A stretch of DNA of 11,392 nucleotides from Actinomycetospora sp. (GCA_025925615.1 JAICLN010000096.1:1-11392); one strand, 5' to 3'; positions 1-7,892 are shown, numbered from the stretch's first letter. Numbers and translations: made by a program. The notes: generated from the sequence alone by a model not told the origin.

Positions 1-277
1 ACCGCCGTGCCGCAGATCGCGTGGCTCGTGCGTGCGATCGACATCAATTCACTCCCCGTGGCCGAGACATTCCCCGTCCAGTTGACGCATGGCGTCCGCA
101 GAGGTTCATCCGAGTGCGCCACCGCGACTCTCGGGCGGTGAGTGGCCGTCCGTGCCCCCGCAGGATCCCGCCGTGCCGTGCCCGGCCTCGTCATCCGTGG
201 CCACGGCGCGGGCACCGTACCGGACCGTGATTCGATGGACGGGCATCGGTCGCCGACTCCGGGAGGAGCCCCAGAGC
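1..277. other. upstream region of the glycosyltransferase, no supported gene
   Basis: This stretch holds no convincing gene. Frames are open here only because the DNA is GC-rich, and their translations are Arg/Pro-rich without domain character. It contains a slightly AT-richer patch around 40-55. An imperfectly spaced inverted repeat, GATCGC (15-20) and GCGATC (34-39), could be an operator or nothing. A TTGACG hexamer lies at 82-87, but no good -10 box sits 16-18 bases downstream. The promoter of the glycosyltransferase is expected in this segment but I cannot place it. Confidence 0.4.
262..268 (+). promoter_or_regulatory. ribosome binding site that fixes the glycosyltransferase start
   Basis: GGAGGAG ends nine bases before the GTG at 278. 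This is the best Shine-Dalgarno match in front of any in-frame start of the glycosyltransferase. It argues against the upstream in-frame ATG at 89, whose extra 63 residues are low-complexity and look non-coding. Confidence 0.7.
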
Positions 278-2290
278 GTGTCCACGGGCCATCGCGAGCT
301 CGCGGTGCTGATCGTCTCCCACCGTCGCGCCGACCTGCTCGATCGCGCGCTCGCGAGCGTCGAGAAGTGGCTGCCGGGCTGTCCCGTCCACGTGTGGGAC
401 AACCGTTCGCCGGACTCCCCGGCGGTGGCCGGGCTCGCCGCCCGCCGTCCCGACGTCACGTGGACCTTCTCCGCGAGCAACGTCGGGTACGCGACCGCGG
501 TCAACCAGCTCGTGGCCCGGGCCGGCGCCCGGGACGTCCTGACGCTGCCGCCCGCCGCCGAGCTGCTGGGCCCGCTCACCCGGGCGCGTGAGGAGCTCGC
601 GCGCCCGGGCGTCGCGGTCGTCGCGCCGACCGTCGAGGACCTCGACGAGCCCTGGGACGTGGCGCGGCTCCCGCCGACGGTGCTGCGTGGCCTGGCCGCC
701 GTCGCGGGTGTCGACCGGGCACTGCGGGGACGGTGGCCGAGCGAGCTCCACCGGCACGCGCCCCGGGAGGTCGACGGCTGGTTGGCCGGCGGCTGCGTCC
801 TGGTGTCGCGCGCCGCGTGGGAGGACGTCGGCGAGCTCGACGACTGGTTCTTCGTCCACGGGCAGGACGCGGCGTGGCAGCGCACCGCCCGGGAGCGCGG
901 CTGGTCGCTGCGGCTGGTCGACGACGACGGTCCGGGGGTCCGTCTCGGTACGACCGGACCGGACGACGATCCCTGGGTGCGGCGGGGCGAGGATCTGCGC
1001 CGCGCGGCCCGGGCCCTCGTCCTGGGGACCGGCGCCGACCACGGGCCCGGCGGGAACGGCGGACGGGGCCGCGTCTTCTCGGCGGGTGCCCTCGCCGTCG
1101 ACCACGTGGTGCCCGCACGACGCGCCGACCGGAGGCGTCGTCGCGTCGCAGACGCCGACCGCGCGGGCGGGCGACCGTCGGTCGTGATCGTCACGAACGG
1201 CGTCGCGCTCGGCGGTGCGGAGCGTCAACGCGTCCAGCTCGCCGGCGAGCTCGTGGAGCGCGGGCACCCGGTGACCATCGTGTGCATGCAGCACCTGGGG
1301 GTTCTGCTCGGTGAGCTCGACCCGCGGGTGCGCGTGGTCTTCCAGCCCTGGTGGCAGCCGGTGGTCGACGTCGGCACCGAGGACGCGATCGTGATCGGCG
1401 GCGGCACGCGCACCGAGATCGGCTTCGCGACGGCGTGGCGGGCCCAGGCCCGGGTCGTGGGCGGGCGCCGCTGGTGGCTGCCCGCCCTGCACGACCCCGC
1501 GCAGCTCGACCGGCCGACGTTCTCGGAGAGCCAGGCCCGGGCGCTGCGCGGTGCCGACGCGATGCTCGTCCTCTCCGCGCAGCACCACCGCGACCTGACC
1601 CGTCACCAGCGCCTCAACGACACCGTGATGGCCGTGCCGAACGGCATCCCGGTCGTCGAGCCGGTCCCGTTCCGCGCCGACCCGGCCGGTCCGCTGCGCT
1701 TCGGGATGCTCTCGCGCATCAAGGAGTACAAGAACCCGCAGCTGCTCGTGCAGGCCCTGGACGCCCTCGGTGCGGACCGGCGCCGGGAGTGGACGCTGGA
1801 CATCTTCGGCGAGGGCCCCGACCGCGAGCGGCTCACCGCCGAGAGCCCCGCGCACCTCGCCGACCGGGTCCGCTGGCGCGGCCCGTCCCCGGGTCCGGAC
1901 GACGCGTTCGCCGAGATCGACGTGCTGTGCCTGCCCAGCGGGTTCGAGGCCTTCCCGATGGCCATCGTCGAGGCCATGACACGGGGCCTGCCGGTGATGG
2001 CCTCGGCGAGCGGCAGCGTGCCGGAGATGGTCGACCACGGGCGGGCCGGCGTCCTCGTCGAGCCGGTCACCCGCGAGGCGTGGACGGCCGCCCTGGACAC
2101 CGTGCTCGCCGACCGGGACCGGATCGCGGCCCTCGGCGAGGCCGGGCGCGCGCGGGCTCTGGAGCGCTACACCGTGGCGGCGATGGCGGACGGGTACCAG
2201 CGGGCGTTCGCCCGCGTCCTGGGCCGGCCGGTGCCGGGCGGTCCGGACGGTGCGGCCGTGGTCCTCGAGGGCGGCGACCGACAGCACTGA
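278..2290 (+). CDS. two-domain glycosyltransferase (GT2-like N-terminus, GT4 C-terminus)
   Basis: Predicted protein of 670 residues from GTG 278. Residues ~8-240 resemble a family 2 (GT-A, rhamnosyltransferase-like) domain: it opens with AVLIVSHRRADLL and has a substrate-side segment WLAGGCVLVSRAAW. A GQDAAW stretch near residue 196 sits where family members carry the ED.D catalytic-base region. A disordered Gly/Arg-rich linker (~240-300) follows. From residue 302 a family 4 (GT-B) domain begins with VVIVTNGVALGGAERQ. Its C-terminal half shows GMLSRIKEYKNPQLL and the E-x7-E nucleotide-sugar motif (E557, E565 within GFEAFPMAIVEAM). It probably transfers sugars to a cell-surface glycan or a secondary metabolite; acceptor and donor are unknown. 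Oddity: the expected NPD/DxD loop of the GT2 half (residues ~86-98) reads DVLTLPPAAELLG, without acidic metal ligands, so that half may be inactive. No related biosynthetic gene lies beside it in this window. Confidence 0.85.
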   Translation: MSTGHRELAVLIVSHRRADLLDRALASVEKWLPGCPVHVWDNRSPDSPAVAGLAARRPDVTWTFSASNVGYATAVNQLVARAGARDVLTLPPAAELLGPLTRAREELARPGVAVVAPTVEDLDEPWDVARLPPTVLRGLAAVAGVDRALRGRWPSELHRHAPREVDGWLAGGCVLVSRAAWEDVGELDDWFFVHGQDAAWQRTARERGWSLRLVDDDGPGVRLGTTGPDDDPWVRRGEDLRRAARALVLGTGADHGPGGNGGRGRVFSAGALAVDHVVPARRADRRRRRVADADRAGGRPSVVIVTNGVALGGAERQRVQLAGELVERGHPVTIVCMQHLGVLLGELDPRVRVVFQPWWQPVVDVGTEDAIVIGGGTRTEIGFATAWRAQARVVGGRRWWLPALHDPAQLDRPTFSESQARALRGADAMLVLSAQHHRDLTRHQRLNDTVMAVPNGIPVVEPVPFRADPAGPLRFGMLSRIKEYKNPQLLVQALDALGADRRREWTLDIFGEGPDRERLTAESPAHLADRVRWRGPSPGPDDAFAEIDVLCLPSGFEAFPMAIVEAMTRGLPVMASASGSVPEMVDHGRAGVLVEPVTREAWTAALDTVLADRDRIAALGEAGRARALERYTVAAMADGYQRAFARVLGRPVPGGPDGAAVVLEGGDRQH

Positions 2291-2349
2291 CGCCCGACCA
2301 TGCCGACGTCAGCGAACCGACGACGCTTCTGTTGGACAATCGCGTCCCG

Positions 2350-3012
2350 TCAGTGCCGGTGCCACATCGCCGTGAGGGTCCGGAATCGTCGTCGGGAGTC
2401 CGCGGGCACCGTCGTCGTCCGCCCCGTCCGCCAGGCGTGCACCCACGCCGGCATCCGCGCGGCGAGGGCGTCGTCCAGCTCCTCGCCCGGGCGCCGGAGC
2501 AGGTCGTCGGCCACCCCGGGCTGCGCCCCGACGAGCCGCGCGAGGTCGCGCGGAGGGACGGCGGACGGGAGCACCGGGACGCCGTAGCGCCGGGACAGGG
2601 CCGCCCGCTGCTCGGCGGGGATGACGGGGCCGGTGACGAGGAAGCGCGGGTAGCCGTGGGAGGCGCGCCAGCCGCGGGTCCCCTCGACGACGTGCCCCCA
2701 CAGCGCGACCGCGCCGAGCACCTCGTACTCCGACGGGCCCCACTCCAGCACCCGCGGGTCCGCGACCGCGTAGAGCCCGCAGCGGCAGTGGTCGCCCGGT
2801 GGCGAGTGGTCCCGGGACCCGCACGAGGCGACCAGCGGCCGGCGCGCGGGCCAGAGCGTCCCGGCCAGCGGTCCGACGAGCTCGGCCCGGCGCTGCGCCC
2901 GGCGGCCGATGCGCCACGTCCGCCACCCCAGGACGCCGTCCGGGACGTCGGGGACCTCGGCGTCGCGGGCCCCCGCGGCGGCGTCGGGCCGTGGCGGGAG
3001 CGGGTGGGTCAC
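2350..3012 (-). CDS. conserved hypothetical protein with C-x11-C-x-C-G-L-Y-A motif
   Basis: Predicted protein of 220 residues starting at GTG 3012. That start overlaps the stop of the preceding small gene as GTGA (3009-3012), so translation is probably coupled; no separate Shine-Dalgarno sequence is visible. The conserved-looking core runs from GWRTWRI (residue 29) to about 130. It includes C64 and H69, then C76-R-C78-G-L-Y-A and ALWGHVVEGTRGWRASHGYP. The Cys/His set could bind a metal, which is an inference from spacing only. I recall similar short actinobacterial proteins with a CxCG(I/L)YA signature, but I know no assigned function. The C-terminal ~90 residues are less distinctive and end in an Arg-rich tail. 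There are no membrane segments and no signal peptide. It converges on the glycosyltransferase across 59 bases. Confidence 0.75.
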   Translation of the reverse strand: MTHPLPPRPDAAAGARDAEVPDVPDGVLGWRTWRIGRRAQRRAELVGPLAGTLWPARRPLVASCGSRDHSPPGDHCRCGLYAVADPRVLEWGPSEYEVLGAVALWGHVVEGTRGWRASHGYPRFLVTGPVIPAEQRAALSRRYGVPVLPSAVPPRDLARLVGAQPGVADDLLRRPGEELDDALAARMPAWVHAWRTGRTTTVPADSRRRFRTLTAMWHRH

Positions 3013-3176
3013 CGAGCGGGGTCGGGGCGGGCGGCCTCGACGTCGCGCTCGGCCGGCTCCGGGGCGATCGGCGCCCGGTCGGCGGCGGTGGGCTCGTGCA
3101 CCGGCGAGGCCTCGCCCGGTACGGGCGAGCCGAGGGGTTCCGCGGTGAAACGCCGGCGGACGGGTCCGATCTCCAT
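3009..3176 (-). CDS. small Pro/Glu-rich protein coupled to the Cys-motif gene
   Basis: Predicted protein of 55 residues from ATG 3176, beginning MEIGPVRRRFTAEP and continuing as a Pro/Ala/Glu-rich, probably disordered chain. The main evidence that it is real is its stop codon, which overlaps the next gene's GTG as GTGA. It also has a plausible conserved-looking N-terminal block (PVRRRFTAEPLG). The start is uncertain: an in-frame ATG at 3194 would add six residues, and neither start has a strong ribosome binding site (GGATGG lies about 12 bases upstream of 3176). No function is recognised. It may assist or accompany the downstream Cys-motif protein; that is inference from coupling only. Confidence 0.5.
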   Translation of the reverse strand: MEIGPVRRRFTAEPLGSPVPGEASPVHEPTAADRAPIAPEPAERDVEAARPDPAR

Positions 3177-3363
3177 GACCGGACACGCTGCCATCCCGCG
3201 GGTCGCGAGACCAGGGATGTCGGACCGCCGGGCCGGGGTCACACCGGCTCGTCCGGCCGCTCCCACGGCCTGATCGACCAACCGACTGCGCCTGTTGCCC
3301 GCCGTTCAACGCCGGCCGGACGAACTTTCGATCCGGACCCGATCCTGGCGCGGATGCCTCGAC

Positions 3364-3687
3364 ATGACCGTGACGTCGCATTCCGGCCCGGACCCGCTGG
3401 CCGCCGTGCCGTTGCTGGCGGAGGCCGGCGTCAGCGTGTACTGGCAGCAGCTCGAGGGGCGGACGGCCTGGGTGGCCGACGCGGACACCCGCGAGGTGTG
3501 GATCTCACGCTCCGTACCGCGTGACGCCGTGCTGCGGGCCCTCGTCGAGGCCCTCGGGTACCTCGACGAGGCCACCGAGCGCGCGCCCGCCGCCCCCGCC
3601 GCCCCGCGGCTGGTGCACTCGGCGGCCGAGGCCGAGCAGCCCCGCTGCCGCGACACCCCGGCCCTGCGCGTGGTCCGCGACGGGTGA
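3364..3687 (+). CDS. hypothetical protein, 107 residues
   Basis: From ATG 3364 the product starts MTVTSHSGPD. It contains a compact, probably folded core at residues ~15-70 (AGVSVYWQQLEGRTAWVAD, then REVWISRSVPRDAVLRALVEALGYL). The rhythm of that core (short beta strands, an Asp-rich turn, then a helix ending in ALGYL) faintly recalls the N-terminal part of ImmA/IrrE-like peptidases, but no HExxH is present. An Ala/Pro-rich tail follows. Only a weak GGA lies nine bases upstream of the ATG. An in-frame TTG at 3295 would add 23 Arg-rich residues that do not look coding. Its 187-base 5' region is shared with the divergent small gene, and it ends 10 bases before the convergent neighbour. Function unknown. 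Confidence 0.65.
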   Translation: MTVTSHSGPDPLAAVPLLAEAGVSVYWQQLEGRTAWVADADTREVWISRSVPRDAVLRALVEALGYLDEATERAPAAPAAPRLVHSAAEAEQPRCRDTPALRVVRDG

Positions 3688-3697
3688 GGACGACGGG

Positions 3698-4114
3698 TCA
3701 GCTCGCCGACCCGGCCGCGGGGGAGTCCAGCAGGAACGCCGCCCGCACTGGCACCCCGTCGAGCTCGTAGGGCAGGAAGCGCACGTCCGGGTCGGTGGTG
3801 ACGACGACGAGGCCGTCCACCGCAGGGTGCGCCGCGTGCTGCCGCAGCCGGTCGGTCAGCGAGGCGCTCACGCCCTCGGTGGCCAGCACGATGCCGACCG
3901 AGGCCTCGACGCGGGGGAAGGGCTCGGCCACCAGCAGCGAGAGCCGCTCCCGTGCGTCGGAGGGGAAGTTCCGCAGCGTCACCAGCCCGGCCCCGGTGAG
4001 GACGAGGGCGATCATGCCGAGGACCGAGGCGGAGTCGAGGTGCGCGAACGCCGTGCCCTCGATCAGCTCGACGACGCGCTGGGTCAGCGGTTCCACGTAC
4101 ACGTCCGCCACCAC
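3698..4114 (-). CDS. hypothetical protein, 138 residues
   Basis: Starts at GTG 4114 behind GGGGTGA with short spacing. The product has an N-terminal amphipathic stretch (YVEPLTQRVVELIEG) and a hydrophobic segment at residues ~31-46 (VLGMIALVLTGAGLV). A mixed alpha/beta region follows, with VGIVLATEG (73-81), GLVVVTTDPD (101-110) and PYELDGVPVRAAFLL (115-129). The hydrophobic segment is short and may be a core strand or helix rather than a membrane anchor. I do not recognise the family. It stands alone on the minus strand: the ABC transporter gene ends 121 bases upstream, and the facing plus-strand gene ends 10 bases away. Confidence 0.7.
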   Translation of the reverse strand: MVADVYVEPLTQRVVELIEGTAFAHLDSASVLGMIALVLTGAGLVTLRNFPSDARERLSLLVAEPFPRVEASVGIVLATEGVSASLTDRLRQHAAHPAVDGLVVVTTDPDVRFLPYELDGVPVRAAFLLDSPAAGSAS

Positions 4115-4153
4115 CGTTCACCCCGCCGAGCGTGCCCGCCCGCCGCCGGCACA

Positions 4154-4177
4154 CCGACACCGAGTATCACCTGTCGG
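4154..4177 (-). promoter_or_regulatory. inverted repeat with embedded -10-like box
   Basis: CCGACA (4154-4159) and TGTCGG (4172-4177) form a 6-base inverted repeat around a 12-base centre. Read on the minus strand, the centre contains GATACT (4168-4163), close to a TATACT-type -10 box, about 49 bases before the GTG at 4114. No good -35 is visible. It could be a promoter with an operator for the downstream hypothetical gene. It could instead be a weak terminator after the ABC gene. Confidence 0.3.
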
Positions 4178-4235
4178 GGCCCGCAGGGCGATCCCCTCGT
4201 CGTCCGAACCTGCGGCGTGTCGGGCGGCTCGCGGG

Positions 4236-6116
4236 TCAGGCGGCCGGTGAGTGGTCCGTGGCGCGGGCGGCGAGCACCTTGCCGTCGGTGAACCGCACGC
4301 CGTCGGCGCACCGGGCCTCGACCGCGCCGCCGCCGAACTGCTCGGCGTAGAGCTGCGCGTAGAGGCCCCCGCGGGCGAGGAGCTCGTCGTGGGTGCCCTG
4401 CTCGACCAGCCGGCCGTGGTCGAGCGCGAAGATCACGTCGGCGGACAGGATCGTCGAGAGCCGGTGGGCGATCGCGATCGTCGTCCGTCCCGACATCACC
4501 GTTTCCAGCGCCTGCTGGACCAGCCGCTCGCTGGTGGTGTCCAGGGCGGAGGTGGCCTCGTCGAGCACCAGGATGCGGGGGTCGGAGAGGATCACCCGCG
4601 CGATGGCGACGCGCTGCTTCTCCCCGCCCGAGAGCCGGTAGCCGCGCTCGCCGACCATCGTGTCGTACCCGTCGGCGAGGCCCTCGATGTGCTCGGCGAT
4701 GTCCGCGGCCCGCGCGGCGGCCCGGATCTGCTCGTCGCCGGCGTCCGGGGCGGCGTAGCGCAGGTTCTCGGCGACGGTCGCGTGGAACAGGTAGCTCTCC
4801 TGGGTCACCATCCCGACGAGGCCGGGCAGCGACGCGAGGGTGAGCTCGCGGACGTCGGTGCCGTCGAGGCACACCGCGCCGGCGTCGACGTCGTAGAGCC
4901 GCGGGACCAGCGACGACAACGTCGTCTTGCCCGCCCCGCTCGGCCCGACGACCGCGGCGAGCTGACCGGGCGCGATCCGCAAGGACAGGTCCTCGAGCGC
5001 CCAGGGGCCCACGTCGTCGGGATCCGCGCTGTCGGCCGGGTACCGGAACCGGACGTCTCGGAACTCGACCTCGCCGCGCGCGTCCGCCTTGGCGAGCGGG
5101 CGCGCGTCGGGGGAGTCCTGCAGCGACGGGACGAGGTCGAGGTACTCGAAGATGCGCCCGAACAGCGCCAGCGAGGTCTGGACGTCGAGCGAGACGCGCA
5201 GCAGGTTGACGATCGGGAACAGCAGCCGCGTCTGCAGCGTCGTGAACGCGACGAGCGTGCCGGCGGAGATGCCGGTGTCGCCGCGCGACGCGAGCACTCC
5301 GGCCACCAGGTAGACGACCGCCGGGATCAGCGCGAAGAAGCCGGTGACGACGGCGAAGAACGACTGCCCGCTCATCGTCTGCCGGATCTGCAGCGTCGTC
5401 TGCCGGTCGTTCTCGGTGCGGTAGCGCGCGATCTCCTGGTCCTGCCGCCCGAACACCTTGGCCAGGAGCACCCCGGACACCGACAGCGTCTCCTGGGTGA
5501 TCGCGCTCATGTCCGACAGCGACGACTGCGTCCGCGCCGCGATCTTCCGCCGGACCCGGCCGACGCGGATCTGCAGCACGAGGAACACCGGCAGCAGCAC
5601 GAACGCCACCAGCGAGAGCTGCCACGACAGCGCGAGCATCGCGATCACCGAGGCGACCACGGTCACGACGTTGCCGAGGATCGACGAGGCGGTGTCGGTC
5701 ACCACCGACTGGACGCCGCCGACGTCGTTGTCCAGCCGCGACTGGATCGACCCGGTCCGCGTGGACGTGAAGAACCCGAGGTGCATCCGCTGCAGGTGCG
5801 CGAAGAGGCGGTCGCGCAGTGACTGCATGACGCGGTTGCCGAGCACCGTCGTCAGGTAGGTCTGGCCGATCCCGATGACCGCGGACACCGCGGCGATCGC
5901 GATCATCAGGCCGACCAGGAGCGTCAGCAGGCCGAGCCGCGGACCCCCGGGGACGAACAGCGCGTCGTCGAAGACCCGCTGGGTGAGGAACGGGGTGACG
6001 ACGCCGAGGGCCGACGTCGTGAGGATCGCGAGACCGATCAGCGTGAGGCGCCCGCGGTAGGGCACGAACAGCGCGAGCGCCCGCCGTCCCGTGGTGTCCT
6101 TCGCCGCGTCGGCCAT
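4236..6116 (-). CDS. ABC exporter half-transporter (fused membrane and ATPase domains)
   Basis: Predicted protein of 626 residues, the normal length for a homodimeric or heterodimeric type IV exporter subunit. Residues ~20-310 form the transmembrane domain; hydrophobic helices are visible near 25-46, 62-84, 138-182 and 253-275. Residues ~348-590 form the nucleotide-binding domain. All its motifs are intact: Walker A GPSGAGKTT (391-399), Q-loop Q439, signature LSGGEKQR (495-502), Walker B ILVLDEATS (515-523) and H-loop H551. It should pump a substrate outward across the plasma membrane with ATP. The substrate cannot be read from sequence; multidrug or lipid export is usual for relatives. ATG 6116 lies 11 bases after the psuG stop, so the two are probably co-transcribed. 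A second half-transporter is not present, which favours a homodimer. The tail after ~595 is unique and hydrophilic. Confidence 0.93.
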   Translation of the reverse strand: MADAAKDTTGRRALALFVPYRGRLTLIGLAILTTSALGVVTPFLTQRVFDDALFVPGGPRLGLLTLLVGLMIAIAAVSAVIGIGQTYLTTVLGNRVMQSLRDRLFAHLQRMHLGFFTSTRTGSIQSRLDNDVGGVQSVVTDTASSILGNVVTVVASVIAMLALSWQLSLVAFVLLPVFLVLQIRVGRVRRKIAARTQSSLSDMSAITQETLSVSGVLLAKVFGRQDQEIARYRTENDRQTTLQIRQTMSGQSFFAVVTGFFALIPAVVYLVAGVLASRGDTGISAGTLVAFTTLQTRLLFPIVNLLRVSLDVQTSLALFGRIFEYLDLVPSLQDSPDARPLAKADARGEVEFRDVRFRYPADSADPDDVGPWALEDLSLRIAPGQLAAVVGPSGAGKTTLSSLVPRLYDVDAGAVCLDGTDVRELTLASLPGLVGMVTQESYLFHATVAENLRYAAPDAGDEQIRAAARAADIAEHIEGLADGYDTMVGERGYRLSGGEKQRVAIARVILSDPRILVLDEATSALDTTSERLVQQALETVMSGRTTIAIAHRLSTILSADVIFALDHGRLVEQGTHDELLARGGLYAQLYAEQFGGGAVEARCADGVRFTDGKVLAARATDHSPAA

Positions 6117-6127
6117 GGCCGGAGAAC

Positions 6128-7042
6128 CTACCGATCGGCGACGAGGGCCGAGGCGACCTCGGCGCCGAGGGCCACGTTGCCGCGGTACACCGCGACGTTG
6201 ACCTCGAGGCTGCGCCCGGCCGTCGAGCGGCGGATCCGCTCGAGGAGGTACGGCGTCGTCGCCTGGCCGGTGATGCCCTCGTCGCCGGCGCCGTCGAGGG
6301 CCTCGTCGAGGTCGCGACGGTGCTCGCCGACGTCCAGCTGCGCGTCGGCGGCGACCGGGTTGGCCAGCAGGACGGCACCCCGCAGCCCGAGGGCGTCGCG
6401 CGCGCGCGCGACGGCGGCCGCCTCGTCCGGGGTCTCCACCCGGGCGGGCACCCCGACGCCGGCGTCCCGCACGTAGAAGCCGGGGAACGCGTCGGTGCGG
6501 TAGCCGAGCACGGTGACGTTGAGGGTCTCCAGCCGTTCGAGCGTCGCGGCCACGTCGAGGATCGACTTCACCCCGGCGGACACGACGAGGATCGGGATCC
6601 CGGACAGCGCGACGAGGTCGGCGGACTCGTCGAACGTGCTCGACGCCCCGCGGTGGACCCCGCCCAGGCCGCCGGTGGCGAACACCGCGATCCCCGCCCG
6701 AGAGGCGAGCAGCGCGGTCGCGGCGACCGTCGTGCCGCCGTGCCCGCCGCGGGCGACGACCACCGGGAGGTCGCGGACGCTCACCTTCGCGACGTCGTCG
6801 CAGGTGCTCAGGGACTCGAGCTGCACCGCGGTCAGTCCGACCGTGGGGCGGCCGTCGGCGACGCCGACGGTGGCCGGCACGACGTCCGCGGCCCGCAGCA
6901 GCGCCTCGGCCTCCCGGCCCACCTCGAGGTTGCGGGGCCGGGGCAGGCCGTGGGTCAGGATCGTCGACTCGAGGGCGACGACGGGACGGCGGTCGGCCAC
7001 CGCCGCCCGGACCTCGTCCGACACCACGATCGACGGCTCCAC
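6128..7042 (-). CDS. psuG: pseudouridine-5'-phosphate glycosidase
   Basis: Predicted protein of 304 residues, matching family length. It reversibly splits pseudouridine 5'-phosphate into uracil and ribose 5-phosphate in the cytosol, the second step of pseudouridine salvage. Family blocks are plain: ALESTILTHGLPRP (23-36), VVVARGGHGGTTVA (94-107), FATGGLGGVHRGA (121-133) and VVSAGVKSILD (153-163). Expected catalytic residues align with the E. coli enzyme: E25 (acid), K86, H130, D142 (metal) and K159 (Schiff-base lysine). The GTG start at 7042 is set by GAGGGGAG about five bases upstream. It heads the minus-strand unit with the ABC exporter. The usual partner, a PfkB-family pseudouridine kinase (PsuK), is not adjacent on either side in this window. 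Confidence 0.95.
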   Translation of the reverse strand: MEPSIVVSDEVRAAVADRRPVVALESTILTHGLPRPRNLEVGREAEALLRAADVVPATVGVADGRPTVGLTAVQLESLSTCDDVAKVSVRDLPVVVARGGHGGTTVAATALLASRAGIAVFATGGLGGVHRGASSTFDESADLVALSGIPILVVSAGVKSILDVAATLERLETLNVTVLGYRTDAFPGFYVRDAGVGVPARVETPDEAAAVARARDALGLRGAVLLANPVAADAQLDVGEHRRDLDEALDGAGDEGITGQATTPYLLERIRRSTAGRSLEVNVAVYRGNVALGAEVASALVADR

Positions 7043-7091
7043 GCTGCTCCCCTCGCCCCGGACTCCGCGAGACTGTCACGGACGACGGGTG

Positions 7092-7892
7092 GTGAGGGCG
7101 GTGGCCGGGAACCGGGACGGGCAGATCGAGTCGGTCACGTGGAACCCCACGACCGGCTGCGACCGGGTCAGCCCGGGCTGCGACCACTGCTACGCGCTCA
7201 CCTTCGCGCGCCGGCTCCAGGCGATGGGCAACCCCCGCTACCGGAACGACGGCGACCCGCGGACCAGCGGCGAGGGCTTCGCCCTCACGCTGCACCCCGA
7301 CGTCCTCGACAAGCCCCTGCACTGGCGCCGGCCGCGGCTGGTGTTCGTCGGATCAATGAGCGATCTGTTCCACCCGCGCATCCCGGAGTCGTTCCTCGCC
7401 GAGGTGATCGGGGTGATGGCGCGGGCCGAGCAGCACGTGTTCTACGCGCTGACCAAGCGGCCGGCCCGCGCCGTCCACGTGCTGGGCCGGCTCGCCCCGC
7501 GGCCGCTGCCACACGTGTGGTGGGGCACCACCGTCGAGGACGCCGACCACGTCGGGCGCGCCGACCTGCTGCGCGCCACCCCGGCGGCGAAGCGCTTCCT
7601 GTCGCTGCAGCCGCTGCTCGGACCGGTCCCCGACCTCGACGTGACCGGGCTCGACTGGGTCTACGTCGGCGGCGAGTCGGGTCCCGGGGCCCGGCCGATG
7701 GAGGCCGACTGGGTACGGGACGTCCGGGACCGCTGCGTGGCCGCCGGGGTGCCGTTCCTGTTCACGCAGTGGGGCGGCCGCACCCGCAACGCCGGCGGCC
7801 GGGAGCTCGACGGACGGACCTGGGACCAGATGCCGCCGCTGCCGCCCGTGCTGCGCACCGGAGCGGCCCTCCGTCCTAGGGTGGAGCCATGA
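7092..7892 (+). CDS. DUF5131 (phage Gp37/Gp68-type) family protein
   Basis: Predicted protein of 266 residues. Family hallmarks are the N-terminal TWNPTTGCDRVSPGCDHCYA (residues 16-35), with cysteines C23, C30 and C33 (C-x6-C-x2-C). Further blocks are FVGSMSDLFHP, FYALTKRPAR, WWGTTVE, WVYVGGESGPGARPM and FLFTQWGG. The Cys set suggests an iron-sulfur or metal site, and the family is often likened to radical-SAM/spore-photoproduct-lyase-like proteins. The activity is not established. The start is ambiguous: GTG 7092, with a weak GGA eight bases upstream, or GTG 7101, whose AGGG is too close; both precede the conserved region by only a few residues. It is transcribed divergently from psuG across 49 bases, and its stop overlaps the next start as ATGA. 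Members occur in phages and chromosomes; no other phage gene is seen here. Confidence 0.88.
   Translation: MRAVAGNRDGQIESVTWNPTTGCDRVSPGCDHCYALTFARRLQAMGNPRYRNDGDPRTSGEGFALTLHPDVLDKPLHWRRPRLVFVGSMSDLFHPRIPESFLAEVIGVMARAEQHVFYALTKRPARAVHVLGRLAPRPLPHVWWGTTVEDADHVGRADLLRATPAAKRFLSLQPLLGPVPDLDVTGLDWVYVGGESGPGARPMEADWVRDVRDRCVAAGVPFLFTQWGGRTRNAGGRELDGRTWDQMPPLPPVLRTGAALRPRVEP

Noticed and set aside
15-39. GATCGC...GCGATC inverted repeat as a firm operator
   Set aside because: Six-base arms of a common GC-rich word are expected by chance, and no promoter elements could be placed next to it.
191-2287. 698-codon open frame antisense to the glycosyltransferase
   Set aside because: It is a mirror of GC-rich codon bias. 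The translation is Arg/Gly/His/Pro-rich without domains, while the plus strand has clear glycosyltransferase motifs.
1351-3273. 640-codon plus-strand open frame spanning two genes
   Set aside because: It runs through the glycosyltransferase 3' end and antisense to the Cys-motif gene with no recognisable domain; a GC artefact.
4251-5822. 523-codon plus-strand open frame opposite the ABC transporter
   Set aside because: Translation is Arg/Asp/Gln-rich low complexity, and the opposite strand has every ABC motif intact.
6128-6378. possible fusion of PsuG and ABC transporter reading frames
   Set aside because: The long minus-strand frames joining this region come from absent stops in alternate frames. 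psuG has its own stop at 6128 and the ABC gene its own ATG at 6116.
7092-7892. prophage or mobile island suggested by the phage Gp37/Gp68 name
   Set aside because: No integrase, terminase, capsid, att repeat or composition change surrounds it, and chromosomal members of the family are common.
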